DNA of 64,000 bases from Gossypium raimondii. Taxonomy: Eukaryota > Streptophyta > Magnoliopsida > Malvales > Malvaceae. The notes beneath the pieces were generated by a model. It saw only the letters and a program-made list of their open reading frames with translations. It ran no database searches and had not been told where the DNA came from. How positions within the stretch are numbered: the first letter of the stretch is position 1; each line of letters begins with the position of its first letter. The stretch is from NCBI RefSeq assembly GCF_025698545.1, contig NC_068576.1:50564390-50628389 (forward strand). The letters run 5' to 3'. Of this stretch, positions 30,875 to 44,479 are shown in pieces. Both the position numbers and the translations under genes were made by a program.

Positions 30875-32221
30875 TTAATTAGGTACGATTGGAGGAGGAA
30901 GCAACCATTTGGTAGCTTCAACATAATCAAGAACCAGAAATGGTTGAGCTTCCGCATCTGGTAGTTGTTTGACGAATGGCTCTCATGTCTTGGGATTTGC
31001 TCCTTGCCCCGTGCATTTGTATTCTCCGTAGTAAATAGTTCTGCGTGTCAGACCATTCTCACCTTATATATCTTAATAACTTTATCAAAAAGTTGGGAAA
31101 GATTAGTTTACTCGTAGGCATGTAATGTTGTAAGGTTGAGTATTATCTTACTTGGCTCGTTCAGGTTGGAGATTATGAGACCATCCAACAGGATTGACGA
31201 CGTTTCCCATTTCAGTATATGCATTCTTCGTTGTTCCAAAAATGCTACCATGCACGAACGAATAACCCGTGTCCTCCGATGAACTCTCTCTCACTTGTGC
31301 TGTAATTACTGTAAGTCCCAGATCTCCTTCCACGAATATTTTTGTGTTCTGCATCCCGCTTTTCTGGTCAAATATATATATGAGGTATAATACATCATAT
31401 TTCACGTGTTAAGAATATTAATACCAGATACAAAGATTTCCCGCTTCTGAAAATGAAATCAATAGTGCCACGAATATGGCAATCCTTAAAGAAATGGTTG
31501 CCCCTGTCATCACACAAAGTGTCCTGGAAGCCGAAGATCTTGCAGTTATAGAAAGTCGACCTGTCGCCAGAGACTCTCAAAGCAACCACTTGTGCTCCTA
31601 CCATTTTCCCGTCTGGCCTAGGAGCAGTGTTCTATATGTATAACATGCCATCATAAAAACAAAAACCCTTTTATAATCAATTCAATAAAGGATGGATCAT
31701 GGATGTCTAAACTCTTCATTAACTTACCAATAGATTGAGATTAGCACCCACAAAGTAACTACACTCCGTAATAAGAGTGGCACTATCTATAGTTCCATAC
31801 TGCTTGGCAGTGCTGTCAAATGTCAAATTTGGCATATTTTGGGGATCTCTTAACAATGTAATGAAAGGCTTATTTCTTTCAATTCTGATTTTCTCTTTGT
31901 AAGATCTAGGTCTGATGGATATAATCACACGTTTGGTGTTCCCTGATGGAACGCTCTTTATGGCTTTGGTTATGGTATCGAATTCTCCACCCCCACCCTA
32001 CATCACCTTTATGATCCTAGGTTTCGTCTCAGCCTCAACCAATTCAGGGTTTAAGGTGTTACCTCTTTCTTTACGGACTTGATAATTCCATTAAACCAAG
32101 AATTTACTTGGGATTTATCTGCCGGTATTAGTTGTGACACAATAATCGGAGCAAAGAGGAGAATACTTACACACATTGTTGCGACATAAACTTCACTGCC
32201 CTTGATTATTTTTCCCGCCAT
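30875..32221 (-). pseudogene. PME copy D, full-length but inactivated pectinesterase
   Basis: Read on the minus strand: exon 1 32221-31728, exon 2 31631-31425, exon 3 31348-31152 and exon 4 31040-30875. Splice sites are canonical and exon 2 keeps QVVALR, GFQDTL and GTIDFIF. Exon 1 has a one-base loss in the KPVKERG region and a TAG at 31998-32000. Exon 3 is 57 nt shorter than in copy B and lacks the FLGRAW segment with the active-site Arg and Trp. Exon 4 has a TGA after the PKT codons. The ATG-proximal residues MAGKIIKGSEVYVATM differ from copy E. Confidence 0.92.
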
Positions 32222-32935
32222 TTCTTTTTTCTTCTTTTTTTTTTCCTTTTTTAAGAAAAAAGAGTAATATGTTTATTTCTTCGTTTATTGAATATTGATG
32301 TTGTATTTGCCTTCTAAGTGACTCCAATTAATACGATAAATTGGTGACAAAAAATTCTAGAAAATGAGCTTTGGAGGATTCCTCGCGTTGCCACTCATTT
32401 GCGTAGTTCTTAGTGCAAGCTTTGTTGCAGTTCAAACCTAGCATTTCACAGTTAATCACCATTAATGAGCATACATTGAACAAAATTGTTGCCAAATACA
32501 CGACATTCAGACTTGGGACACCCATGATCATTGAATAATAATCCTAAGTGCAAAACCTAAACCGTGTGAATTTAATATAAGGAATGGAAATATTTTAAGT
32601 TGCTGCCTTCATTTGTTGCATCATTAATACTTATTTGTTTATTTTAAAGTTATTTTGAAATTAATTGTTTGTTGTGTTTATATAAATGAAGAAAAGTTTA
32701 ATACTAAATGGAACTTGCCAATTAAGTTTTATGTTTCTTTTCTTTTATTCATGAAAGGTGGCAAAATTTTATTGATAGACTCTAGGAATCACAATACCGA
32801 ACATAAAATATCTATTATTAAGTACTAAGATTCTAAATAAAAATATCAATTTTATAGGGCAAGTTCAAATAAGTTGTAATTGTATAAATCATAGGGAATA
32901 AATGTTGATGTATATTATAGGGACTCGATATTCGT
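32222..32935 (-). promoter_or_regulatory. Upstream region of PME copy D
   Basis: Inverted match to the upstream DNA of copies A, B, C2 and E. The expected TATA box reads TATTAATT (plus-strand 32326-32333). Similarity to the copy A remnant extends to about 32935, where a Del-like LTR fragment starts. Confidence 0.6.
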
Positions 32936-34055
32936 CGTAGCATTGGTATGTTTATACATCAATCCATTCACATTAAAAGTAACATAATAAAATTCAATTT
33001 AAATAACATTAATACGATAATCGTTCATACAAACTTACCTCAATGACTAGGGGCGTGGAAGTTAAATCGAGCTAATCCGAAGCTTTTATTTTTCCTCGAT
33101 CTAGGTCCGTACATGGTTTATCTTTATTTAAATGGAAAATTTCAATCAATTTAATACTTCTATTATTCAATTTAATCCACATTTCATATTTATGAAAAAT
33201 TACAAATTTGTTCCTAACATTTTAACTTTTTCACAATTTAGTCCTTAAGCTTATAACTTAAAATCTAACCATTCTAATCAAAATCCATATTAATCAAACA
33301 TGAAAGGGACCTTGACACAACTCATAATTACAATAATTTAACAATAAAATCCTAGAATTTAAACCTTTAACAAATTAGTCCCTAATTCCAAAATTCAACA
33401 AAGATCACTTAACAAAACTTGTTTATTTTTCAACAAAGATTCATAATCTATCATTTAACATCAAAACTCATTCAAGAACATTCATGACATAACCATCAAG
33501 CTTTAATAATTTTACAAATTAACCCTCGAACTAGCTAGATTAAGTTAAAACGATCTCAAAACATAAAAATCATTAAAATGAAACAAAACTAATTACCATG
33601 TAATGAAACCAAAGCTACCCAAAGTTTTCTTCTTCTCTAACGAGGTATTTGATTGAAACAAAGTAAAAATAAAGAAGATGTTAGCTTTTAGGTTTTTGTT
33701 TTATTTTTATTTAATTAATTACCATTTTCCTTATAATATAACTTGAAGATTAACATTTTCATGTCCATATATTTCCACTAGCATTAAGGATGGTATAATT
33801 ACCATTTAAGCCCATTTACTTTAAAATTTCATAGCAATTTGACCCTTTAAACTATAATAACTCAACTTTTACACCTTTTACAATTTAGTTCTTTTTACTT
33901 AATTAATCAAGCGAACATTAAAATTTCTTAACAAAATTTTAATCTGACCTTACTATAATCCCGTAGACATTAAATAAATAATAAAATAATAATTTCCTCA
34001 TCGAAATTGTGGTCCCAAAACCACTGTTCCAACATCACTGAAAACGGGATGTTAC
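32936..34055 (-). mobile_element. Del-like LTR fragment
   Basis: The right end, inverted, reads TGTAACATCCCGTTTTCAGTG, as in P1-P3. The left end is truncated against the PME copy D upstream region. Blocks such as CAATTTAGTCCTTAAGC are typical of these AT-rich LTRs. No coding sequence. Confidence 0.55.
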
Positions 34056-34504
34056 AAATTTATTTTTGTTTGAGGGAGACAGTCAAATAGTCTTAAGGTG
34101 TGTTTGAGTTCATGACGATGCGATGGCACTCGAAGACCCCGACATTTCATTTGTAGTGTAGGGATTGAACCATCACGTCAAAAGCTCATTGCATTACAAC
34201 TCAGGCTCTAGCTCGCTGTGATTATATAGTCACGGGTTGAAGTATAACTAGGGCTCCCGGTTGATAGTGATTGTGTAGTTATAGGTTAGAGTATAACTCG
34301 GGAGCCTAGTTGGCAATGGTTATGCGGTCACGAGTTCAAGTTTCATGATAACGAAAGAGGATGTTTTATAAACCTGATACATAAGTTTGAGACCATAATC
34401 ATAGGGGAAAACTAAGGGGCTTTCCAGTATAATCAACTTATTCTTTTTCTCCATCTCCACCGAAGCTATATCTTTAACCTCCCTATTCAAAACCTGTGAC
34501 AGAG
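34056..34504. repeat. Foldback element, left arm (outer part)
   Basis: Reverse complement of about 55985-56425 over its length (landmarks GGTGTGTTTGAGTT, GATTATGGTCTCAAACTTATGTA, GGAGATGGAGAAAAAGAATAAG on the minus strand). It is interrupted at 34505 by solo LTR S3 and resumes at 35737. Confidence 0.8.
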
Positions 34505-35731
34505 TGATAAATGATAAAAGTAACATATTTTAATCTCGTTCTTAATGCATATTTGGATGATTATTTATGCAAAATGGTGAATTTTATACTCCTAATCCCT
34601 TGAATTCGTGTTTCTATACTTAAGTGAGCATTTGGGAGCAAAAGGAGTGAAAATCGGACAAAAAGAGTAGATTTATGAGCCACATAGGCTGGGCCTTCTC
34701 ACACGGGCTGGACACACGGCCATGTGCTAGACAGTGTTAATTTTGCAACTTGCTTCCCAAACACGCAGAAAAACACAATTTTTAGGCTTTTTGAGCATTC
34801 TAAGATAAATATCAAATAGAAGAAGAGAATAAGTGAGTCATCAGAGAATATTGAAGAAAAAAACTCGAAGAACACCATTTGAGCCAACTCTGAAGAAGAT
34901 TTCCATCAAGATCAAAACCTCATTTTAATTTCTTTCGAAGTTTTTATGAGTTTCTTTATTTCTTGTTGTTATTCTGACTTTGAGATGTTTTTATTCGCAA
35001 GTATGAACTAATTCCCTAGATACCTAGGGAAGAAAAACCCTATGATGAATTATATTATTTGATTTCTATTTTACATGATAAATACTTGATTCTTGTTCTC
35101 AATTATGTGTGCTTATCTCTTGTTTTAATATTTCTGAGATATTAATTCATGTTTAATGTGCTTAAATCAGAGGAGGAAAAGTCTCTATTTAAGAGTAGAT
35201 CTAGCATAATTGAGTGGAGTTGCATGCAATCCTAGAAATAGGATGACATCAATCTACCGGATTAGAGTCAAATCTAATAGGGAATCCATAGATCGAGTTA
35301 ATATGATAATATGGGTTTTAATTGGAAAGGCATTTTAATTAACCTAGAGTCAGTTGCTCTTACTCTCGAAAGAGATATTAGCATAATTTAGGGATTTCTA
35401 CGAATCAAGATACCAAGTGAATAAAACGTTTAATTCAAATTCATAATAATAGATGAAGTCTAGGTGGATTCTTTCTTGGGTATTGCCTCTCTCATTGGTT
35501 ATTATTTGACTATTTTCTTGATTCGTTCTCTGTTGAGATCTTAGTTAAATTAATTTAGTAATTTTAGTTTAAAACTCATCACTCCAATTTGTCAGTTAAA
35601 TGATAAGAAAATTGTAATTACTAATACTTTTAGTCCTCGTGGATACGATATCTCTACTCACCATAGCTATACTATTTATCGATGGGTGCACTTGCTTTTG
35701 TCGTATTTTTAGTTAGTTTCGTGACACATCA
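34505..35731 (+). mobile_element. Solo LTR S3
   Basis: 1,227 bp from TGATAAATG to GACACATCA with a perfect TSD CAGAG (34500-34504 and 35732-35736). Its layout, with a CGTGGATACGATATC motif near the 3' end, resembles Athila-type LTRs. No coding sequence. Confidence 0.88.
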
Positions 35732-35736
35732 CAGAG

Positions 35737-35903
35737 TTGGAGGCAAAAGGACTTTTACGGGGAGGAACGACTGTTACAATGGTGAAAAGCTGAAGGTCCT
35801 TTCAAGGCGACAGTAGTTGTTATGATTAAAGAACACATTAATAACTACAACTGTTGTCATCTGACTTAAGTTTTAGCTTCTGTCCACTGCCACAGTCACT
35901 CCC
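35737..35903. repeat. Foldback element, inner left arm and centre
   Basis: The arm continues (GGAGGCAAAAGGACTTTTAC) and the centre is itself near-palindromic: GACAGTAGTTGTTATG is answered by ATAACTACAACTGTTGTC within 60 bp. Solo LTR S4 interrupts it at 35904. Confidence 0.7.
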
Positions 35904-38286
35904 TGTGACACCCCAAACCCGGTCAAGACGGACCGGCCCAAATTCGAAGCGTTACATTAGCCACTTAAGCGACTCTCTGGCTAACGACCATCCAAGACAC
36001 ACCCTGACCTTATAACACCTCAATCTTATCTAAATATTAATAATTTATTTACGCGGAAGCAACTTATGAGCCAATTTTATACTTTTCCTGGGTAATTTAA
36101 TCTAAGGGCATTTTTGTCATTTTACCACCTATAGTAAAACTAATCCGATTTTAGATATAAATGTTTAATGACCTTCTTTTAGCCAAAAATATGCAAGCCT
36201 AAAAATTCCAACTTAAATTGAGTTCGTTTGCTATGTCTAATTCAATTTTTATTATTAGGGACGAAATTATAATAAATACCAACTATCAAGACCTATTCCA
36301 ATTTACAAATTAAGTGTGTTTCTATTGAAATTTACCCATTACGAGACTACCCCTAAAATTTTACCAAGTTTTCTTATCATCTAAGGCTCTAATTAGACCA
36401 ATCAATTTTCAGGACTAAATAATAACTTAAACAAATTAGAATACCAATTTAAAAAGACAAAAATTCAAACCCCCAAAAATCCACACAGCCGTGTTCCCCA
36501 GACTGTGTGTCATTAAATGCCTGTGTTCGTGTCGTCAAAAATTTTTTGGTAGATTGCACATGCCCGTGTGTGATAGTTACAACTTCCACACGCTTGTGTC
36601 AATTTCCCACACTCCTGTGTGAAAACTACTGTACATATTTTTGCGAAAAACTCATTTTAAAACCCAATTTTGCATATTTTAATGACCAATTAAACCCGAT
36701 TTAACTACGATTAATTAACATATATATACATACACCCTCAATTGAATTTATGGACATCAATTAAGCCTTAATTAAACAGAATTAAGCAATCAGTTTCATG
36801 CATAACAAACACTGAATAAATCAAACAAGTGGCGTACCTTAGTAGCTAGAAAACCACTCCATGGAAGCTTCATTTAATCAATCGTTAGTAAAAATTTCAT
36901 GCTTCACACACCGTGTTATCAATCACCGTGTTATCAAGCAACAAAACACCATAAATCATTCAATAATTAAACTCAAACATGCCTTAAAGTTATTATAAAA
37001 CCATTCAAAATAAATGTCCAATGTCCATTTACAACCAAAATCAATCTAATTCCTGAGAGTTCCACAATGCTCGACTACAGTCTCTAAAATGCGTAATAAA
37101 GTCCCTACCAAGCCTAAATATCTTAGAACTCTCTTGATCGGCTCCTCAACTCTTCAAACCCGACGATAATCTGCACGAATGTGAGGGTGTGAGCTTTAAA
37201 AAACCTCAATGAATGTTAATAAAAACATCCAATTCATGCTTAATTCACAACCAATCAGTCACAAATTATCAGCCAAAAAAATGTAACATGTCATTTAAAT
37301 TTTCCATAAGCATTTTCAATTCCAAAAATCATTTATTCATGGCATTCAATCATCAATGATATAGCAAGAATCACACATAAATATACTGGCATTCATTTCT
37401 CATGGCTTAATTGAGTGATCATAAATCGGATAAACGGATCTCCAAACTCCCACAAATATCAAATATAGTCCACCAAGTTGAGCGGGCCGAAGCACACGCT
37501 TCCTTATAGTGCCTCAAATATCCCATTAAGTGGAGACTCATGCTCAACACTCCCTTATCTACCCCAAACAAAACAGTCCACCTAGAGCCATATGCTCACA
37601 ATGTCACAAACAAAGGTAAGTGCCCACAAATCCTATGGCATGCAGTGCCCACAAATCCTATGGCATGCCAACTATATCCAATGGATTCACCATGCATGTT
37701 GCCAATATATTCAGTCAAACATAGCCTACAAATTAGTCATTATTGTGCTCAATTTAATATGACAAAATGATTATGTATAACTTGTAATATGGCCATTTAG
37801 CAGCTAATTAAATCAAGCAATTCATTCATCAATTTCCCAAATTCAGTTACAAATTGTAACACCAACATTTCATGATAAAAAATTCCAGTACACATGCTTA
37901 AAATCATCCTTATAATTAATTTTATTAAATAGCACAATACCACCCAAAAACTCACTTACCTTTTCTTTTCAATACAAATTCAATTTTTGCACATTTAATA
38001 CCAATCTTGCAAAATCAACCATTCATCCATAATTAATTAATTTTAATCATTAATTAAGGTACTAATTAAACATAATCAAGGGTCAATTTACCAAATCGCC
38101 TTTAGAAACACTCACCACACAATTTTATTCTATCACAACAAGTGATCAACTAAGCAATTTCAAGCTTCAATTCCGGTTATCTCAGTCCTCTTCAAGATTT
38201 AGAGCTTCAACAGGGGTAAAGTAGACATTACCACATTTCTAAACCTATATTAAACACAATTTTTAATTAACTATGCTAATCGAAAT
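35904..38286 (-). mobile_element. Solo LTR S4, left part
   Basis: Starts TGTGACACCCCAAACCCGG. The right part is 54804-55941, ending GGGATATTACA. The TSD CTCCC is perfect (35899-35903 and 55942-55946). Reassembled length is about 3.5 kb. The start pattern resembles the minus-oriented LTRs at 41124. No coding region. Confidence 0.88.
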
Positions 38287-39849
38287 TGTAATGACCCAAA
38301 ATTCACTGGCGTCGGAAAAGTATGATATTGGGCCTCTGTCTCAGTAAATTGAGTTTGAAAATAATTATTAGAAATATTTACGAGACTAGTTGTGTGTTTA
38401 ATTAGGTTTTAGATATGTGAATTTAGCTAAATTAAGAGTAATTAGGAAAAGGGATTAAATTGAATAAAGGGTAAAAGTCTAATTATAGATCAAAAGAAAA
38501 TAATAGGGACTAAATAGGTAAATAAGCCAATGGCTTAAGAGTAGGCGGCAATACATGGAAAAATCTTAGATTTTTCTTGATTAATATTATAAAAATATTA
38601 TTAATTAAAACATTATAAATTATATTAATTAAAGTGAAAATATTAATTATTGGAAATAAATAAGATAAAGACAATTGTATGGTAATAAAATTTGTACATG
38701 TGTAATATATGTATTTGTACACTTGTAATATAATTGTATGTTTTCTTGGATTTTAAGTAAAAAGATGTTTATTATTTATTATAAGTATTAAGTTAAGAGA
38801 TATTTATTAATTAAATAATTAAATTATAAGATTTTGTGTGATAAATAAAATAAATGATGATAAATGCATGGTATAGATGATATTGTACATTTATAAATTA
38901 AATATATATATATATATGTACATTTGTAATATTATTATTTGTTGTTAAATAGATTTTTATTAAATAAATAAAATAATTGACAAATAAATTGTATAAAATT
39001 TATACAAGTGTAATAAAATAAATATGTACAAATGTAATTAAACAATTGGTTTACTTAATATTTAAGCATAAGATATATTATATTAATATTATATTAATTA
39101 TTTAGTAATTAAAAACAATAAAGCAAATAAAATAAAGTAAAAGAAAGAAACAGAGAAGAAAAAAGAACAGAAGCTCTTTCGAAAACAGGGGAAAGAAAGA
39201 AGAAAAAGAAAGAAAAAGGGGAAATGAGGTTTTTAAAGCTTGGAGTTTAATTTGGTAAGTCAATTAAGCCCTTTTCTCTTAATTTTGATGTTTTAGAAGT
39301 TTTAAAACAAGGTTTTGATGGAATTAAGTTGATATTTTGTAAGTTCATAGGTTTTCAAGTATAGTTTATGTTGAACAAAAGAGATGAATTAGGGATTTAA
39401 TTGAATGAATTTCAAGTTAGAATTGATAAAAGGATTAAATTGTAAAAGAAACTATATTTTTATGTTTTAGGATTAAATTGAGAGAAATTCGAAATTAGGA
39501 AAATATGCTGAAATTTTAATAGTTACATTTGAGTTTGGATGAAATTTGAATAGAAATAGAGTGTGAATTGAATTAGCAAAGTAAGTGAACTTAGTTAGGA
39601 TTAAATTGAGAATAAGGAAGAAATTGAATAGAAATTCAATTATTTATCATAATTAGTGCTAAAATTAATAGTTTAAATTATTATTATTTTCGTAGCTAGC
39701 AAAGAACCAGAAGCATCGGCACGGAAGGGAAAAGAGAAGATTATCGAGGAGTAAACTCGAGAAAATCACGGTTTGTATTACTATAATTCAAGTTATTTAT
39801 TATTAAATGTTAAATTTTAATTTATGTGTTTGGTAAATGAAATGTGAGG

Positions 39850-39952
<103 letters not shown>

Positions 39953-40264
39953 GATGAGTGGAAATTAAATTGAATAGTTGATATGAATTAATATTTGAAT
40001 TGTTTGTTGATTGAAAGCGGGAAGTGAATTTGATTCGAATTGTGACTGATATTAAATTGAATGGAAAGGTATTGAGTTGTGAAAATGTGTGAATTTATGG
40101 ATTAATTATTGATTGAAAGGTGGAAAAATGATTGAATTGAAAATGTGAGAAATTGTGATTGAATTGAGGTTATATGTGATTTAAATACCCTATTAACTAG
40201 TCGGGCTGAGTCGGATATAGTTGGCATGCCATAGGATTGGAAGAGTTCAGAGATACTTCGACCT

Positions 40265-40415
40265 CGAGTTGATGAGACACTGGGTGTCACTATATTTCTT
40301 CGGATAAATTCGATGAGGTACTGGGTATCAACTTTCTTTGGCTTTGCCGATGAGACACTAGGTGTCAACTATTGCTTCGAACTATCCGATGAGGCACTGG
40401 GTGCCATACTGGAGT
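40265..40415. repeat. Four-unit minisatellite of ~40 bp
   Basis: GATGAGACACTGGGTGTCA and variants recur at about 40268, 40310, 40350 and 40389. Each unit includes an inverted core (GACACTGGGTGTC). Confidence 0.8.
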
Positions 40416-41123
40416 GTTTGGTTGGATCTGTGTATCCGTCAAAGTTCAAGTTTTGTTAATAGGGTAAATAATGAAATGATAAACTAAATGAGTTGATCAA
40501 TCGAGCTATTGAAATAAAATGAAAAGTTGAATTGTGAATTGAAATGTGATATGAGATTGATAAATGAATCTAAGGTTCATGATGTGTTCAAAGCTCAAAT
40601 TGTGGATATATGATATTAATTGATAAATTGTTATTGTTGTATTATGAAATTTGAGTTTAAACTTGTATGTATGATTTGTGCATGATATGTTTGATGATTA
40701 TGTTTTATTGTTATTATTATAATTTGAATTATGGTAATACCACTGAGTATGAAATACTCAGCCTGAGTATGAAATACTCAGTGTACGGTTGTTTCCGTGC
40801 GTAGGTCGATAGAAATCAAAGGTTCCGATTCAGCATCCAGATCAATCCCGACTCCAGCATAAAGATTTTGGTGATGTTTTCTTCCTTAAGTGAAAGTGGC
40901 ATGTACATAAGGATTATAATGGCTATTTTGGTATGTTATATAATTTTGTTATAAAGATATTAGGTGATTTGATGATTTAAGTGGTGAAATAATAGAAATT
41001 GTTTATGGCATTAATAGTGAACTAAAATCGTTTGAATAGTTTTACGAGCTGATTAGAAATGATAATAGGGTTTTTATTAATTAAGTTATTAAGACATTAT
41101 GTCAAGTAAGATTTAAGTATATT

Positions 41124-43991
41124 TGTAACACCCCTTACCAGAGACCGTTTCTGGAGTCGAGCATGAGGCGTTACTTGACTTAACTTAAAAGTTCGAGGCA
41201 TAAAAATTTACTTTAAAAATTAATTTCACCATTCACAATAAAGCTATCCACCTGTGCAGCAGTCACTAAAATAATTATAACTCAAGATACGAAACTAGAA
41301 ATTTAGATCCGTAAATTTTTCCTGAAAATAGACTCATATATCTATTCACCATAAATTTTTCATAATTTTTGGTTTATCCAATTAGTACAGTTTATTAGTT
41401 TAATTCTCCCCTGTTTCACTAATCGACTATCCTAACCTCTTGTCACTAAAATTCAATTATCTGATTTAAAAGACTTCATATGGTGCTTCCACTTATTTCT
41501 ACTTAAAATGGACTCATTAAGGAATTTAAACATATAAATTATAACTCATAATTCCTTTTTTACAATTTTTAATGAATTTCTAAAGTCAGAACAGGGTACT
41601 TCAAAATCATTCTGCCCCTGTGTCACTAAATTTCAAATATCTAAAAATATATAACTCTTTTGCTTACTCTATTGCTTTCATCTGAAAGTAGACTCTTTCA
41701 GCTTTAATTTCATATCTCACTCAACTTCTAATTCTATTTCCACTATTTTTTGTGATTTTTCAAAGTTACATCAATGCTGCTGTTCAAAAACTGTTCTATT
41801 GGAAATTTAAAAAAATTTCAATATAACCCCTTTATAATTACCTAACCTTCCCTGCAAATTTCAAATCACAACCAACTTCAATATTTCAACTACTTCACTT
41901 GAATACTAATGAAGTTCAACCAATCAACCATTTCAAACTAAAAACATGTATTTTTCAATGTCTAACACAACCATCACATTCAATTTTACTTTGCATACTT
42001 AGTCATTCATTCTATTACTTTTTACTTCAATTCCCTATACATGCCATAGAAATCCAAAAAGTTGTTTAACAAAATCTACCGGAGTATATCTGGATAGTGT
42101 GATTCTCGATGTAGATCCGATCCTCCGAATGTATAAATACGTTAATCTACAAAAACAATAAACACACACACATGTAAGCTTATAGAAAAGCTTAGTAAGT
42201 TCATAGGCATAAAACATAAATCTTACCAAACATTTGTACACTTATACAATATACACCATTACTAAGTTTACCTGTCAACCACAATCTTTGGTGAGTTCCT
42301 TGGTATAAACTCTACTTATTCTTTTACCATAATTCCTTTGGGCCCATTTGTCACTTACCATCCTTGATCAAAATTAAGGAACGGTTACGGAAAATTGAGT
42401 ACTTCACTTTCACTTTGCCATAGTATAACTATGGTCTTACGTATGATCACTTATCATTTGTCCCTGATCAGATAAGTGTAGCTAAGCTACCACTTATCAC
42501 TTTGTCACTTGATCAGATAAGTATAGCACTTATCACTTTTTCACTTGATCAGATAAGTGTAGCTAAAGCTACCACTTATCACTTTGTCTCTTGATTAGAT
42601 AAGTGTAGCACTTATCACTTTTTCACTTGATCAGATAAGTGTAGCTAAAGCTACCACTTATCACTTTATCTCTTGATCAGAAGTACTCAAATTCGGCGTT
42701 CCGCTTAATTTGATCATTTATTCGATTTTCGCATTTTTATTTTACTCTCATTTCAACACTAAATACATTTCATCATACATTATATAATTCATGAAATTAA
42801 CATTTAATCATTCAATTTCAGCCATATGAACTTACCTGGGTCGATTTGCAGAATTTGTAAAAGTTCAGGGACTAATCAACTACTTTTTCTTTTCCTCGGC
42901 TTGCTTCGGGTTCTCGATCTAAAATATAAATTTATTCATTCATCAGCATATAATTCAATTCTAATTCATTTCACAATTTATGCCCTTAAATTTTCGAAAT
43001 TACACTTTTACCCCAAACTTTACAATTTTTACAATTTGGTCCCTACTCAATTAACCCCTCAATTCATCTATTTTTTCTCAATTAACACCTTTTCCAACTA
43101 TTTTAGACTACTACATAGCCTTTCATATTCAAAACCACAACACCAAACCCTAATTCCCAACTCTTTCACAATTAGGTCCCTAAAATCAATTTCTATCAAA
43201 ATTACTTAATAGAATCATCATATGACAAAATTAAAGCTTTAATTCCATGTTTATTCATCATAAAATTCAGTACTCATCAATGGTAACTTTCAAAATCAGC
43301 CATAAAATCAATAACTAATGAAAGAATTATTTGGACCTAATTGTAAAAGTATCAAAACCACAAAAATTAGAAGAAATAATCAAGAATTAAACGTACATGA
43401 TTCAAATATATGAAAAAAAAGCTTGGAGGGACTCTTCAATGGCGTTTTTTTTGCTGATAATTATGAAGAATTACCTAGAAACTCTTTTAATTGAGATTTT
43501 TTTTATTTGTTAACTTTTACAAAATTTCCAATTTTACCCTTATTACATCACTTTTCCAGATTTTTCTTGCCCAACCGTCCAGCCCATATAATTTGGGCCT
43601 AATTTCCTTTTAAATCCCTCATTTTTAATCACTTAAGCTATTTAATCACAATTTAACAAATGTTACACTATTTTCAATTTAGTCCTTTTTAGTTAATTAA
43701 CTATCCGAACGTTAAAATTTTCTAACGAAACTTTAATACCAACTCAATGACACTCTAAAAATATTTCTAAAAATACTTATGGCTCGGTTTAAAATCTTCG
43801 AGGTCTCGATACCTCGTTTTTTATTTTAATTATTTTAATATTTATTCCTAGTACACTATTCACTATTTCAAAAATTTTCCTAACTTCACATTTACTTATT
43901 CTTACTAAATTAATAATATTTTCTACTCATTTGTCAGATTTAGTGATCTCGAATCACCATTCCGACACCACTGAAAATTCAGGCCATTACA
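41124..43991 (-). repeat. 3' LTR of the chromovirus
   Basis: 2,868 bp from TGTAACACCCC to GGCCATTACA. It includes a cluster of about 50-bp units with ATAAGTG...CACTTAT inverted cores (42437-42682). The 127-residue frame at 42826-43209 is a chance AT-rich ORF. Confidence 0.93.
42437..42682. repeat. Palindromic minisatellite in LTR
   Basis: Five units alternate GATAAGTGTAGC(TAA)AGCTACCACTTATC with spacers TTTGTCACTTGATCA. Each unit can form a strong hairpin. The copy in the other LTR is at 52987-53216. Confidence 0.85.
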
Positions 43992-44005
43992 ACTCTCCCC
44001 CCTTT
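43992..44005 (-). other. Polypurine tract of the chromovirus
   Basis: The + strand ACTCTCCCCCCTTTT reads AAAAGGGGGGAGAGT on the element strand, next to the 3' LTR. Confidence 0.8.
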
Positions 44006-44080
44006 TAGGAAATTTCGTCCCCGAAATATCGTACCTGTAAATAAATTCGGATACTGAGATCTCATCAATTCCTCCGTTTC

Positions 44081-44479
44081 CTAGGTTGCCTCCTCAGACC
44101 CATGTCGATTCCATAACACCTTAACTAGTGGTATACATTTATTCCTCAACTCTTTAACCTTCCGAGCTAAAATTTTCACTGGTTCCTCTGAATAAGTCAT
44201 GTCGGGTTGGAGTTCTATTTCTGTATGAGGAATTACATGTGATGGATCTGATCTATACCGTCTCAACATAGACACATGAAACACATCATGAATCTTTTCA
44301 AGCTCCGGGGGCAAAGCCAATCTATAAGCTACCGGGCCGATTCTTTCAATGATTTCATACGGCCCGATAAATCGTGGGCTGAGTTTTCCCTTTCTGCCGA
44401 ACCGCAAAACTTTCTTCCACGGTGACACTTTTAAGAATACACGATCACCCACATTAAACTCTATATCCCTTCTCTTCAA
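44081..44479 (-). pseudogene. Integrase C-terminus and chromodomain
   Basis: Contains FNVGDRVFLKVSPWK and KLSPRFIGPYEI, the integrase C-terminal region, then VKVLWNRHGSEEAT of a chromodomain. A stop follows where chromodomains have Trp, so TGG-to-TAG is likely. Chromodomains bind methylated histone H3 and steer integration to heterochromatin (family knowledge). Confidence 0.85.
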
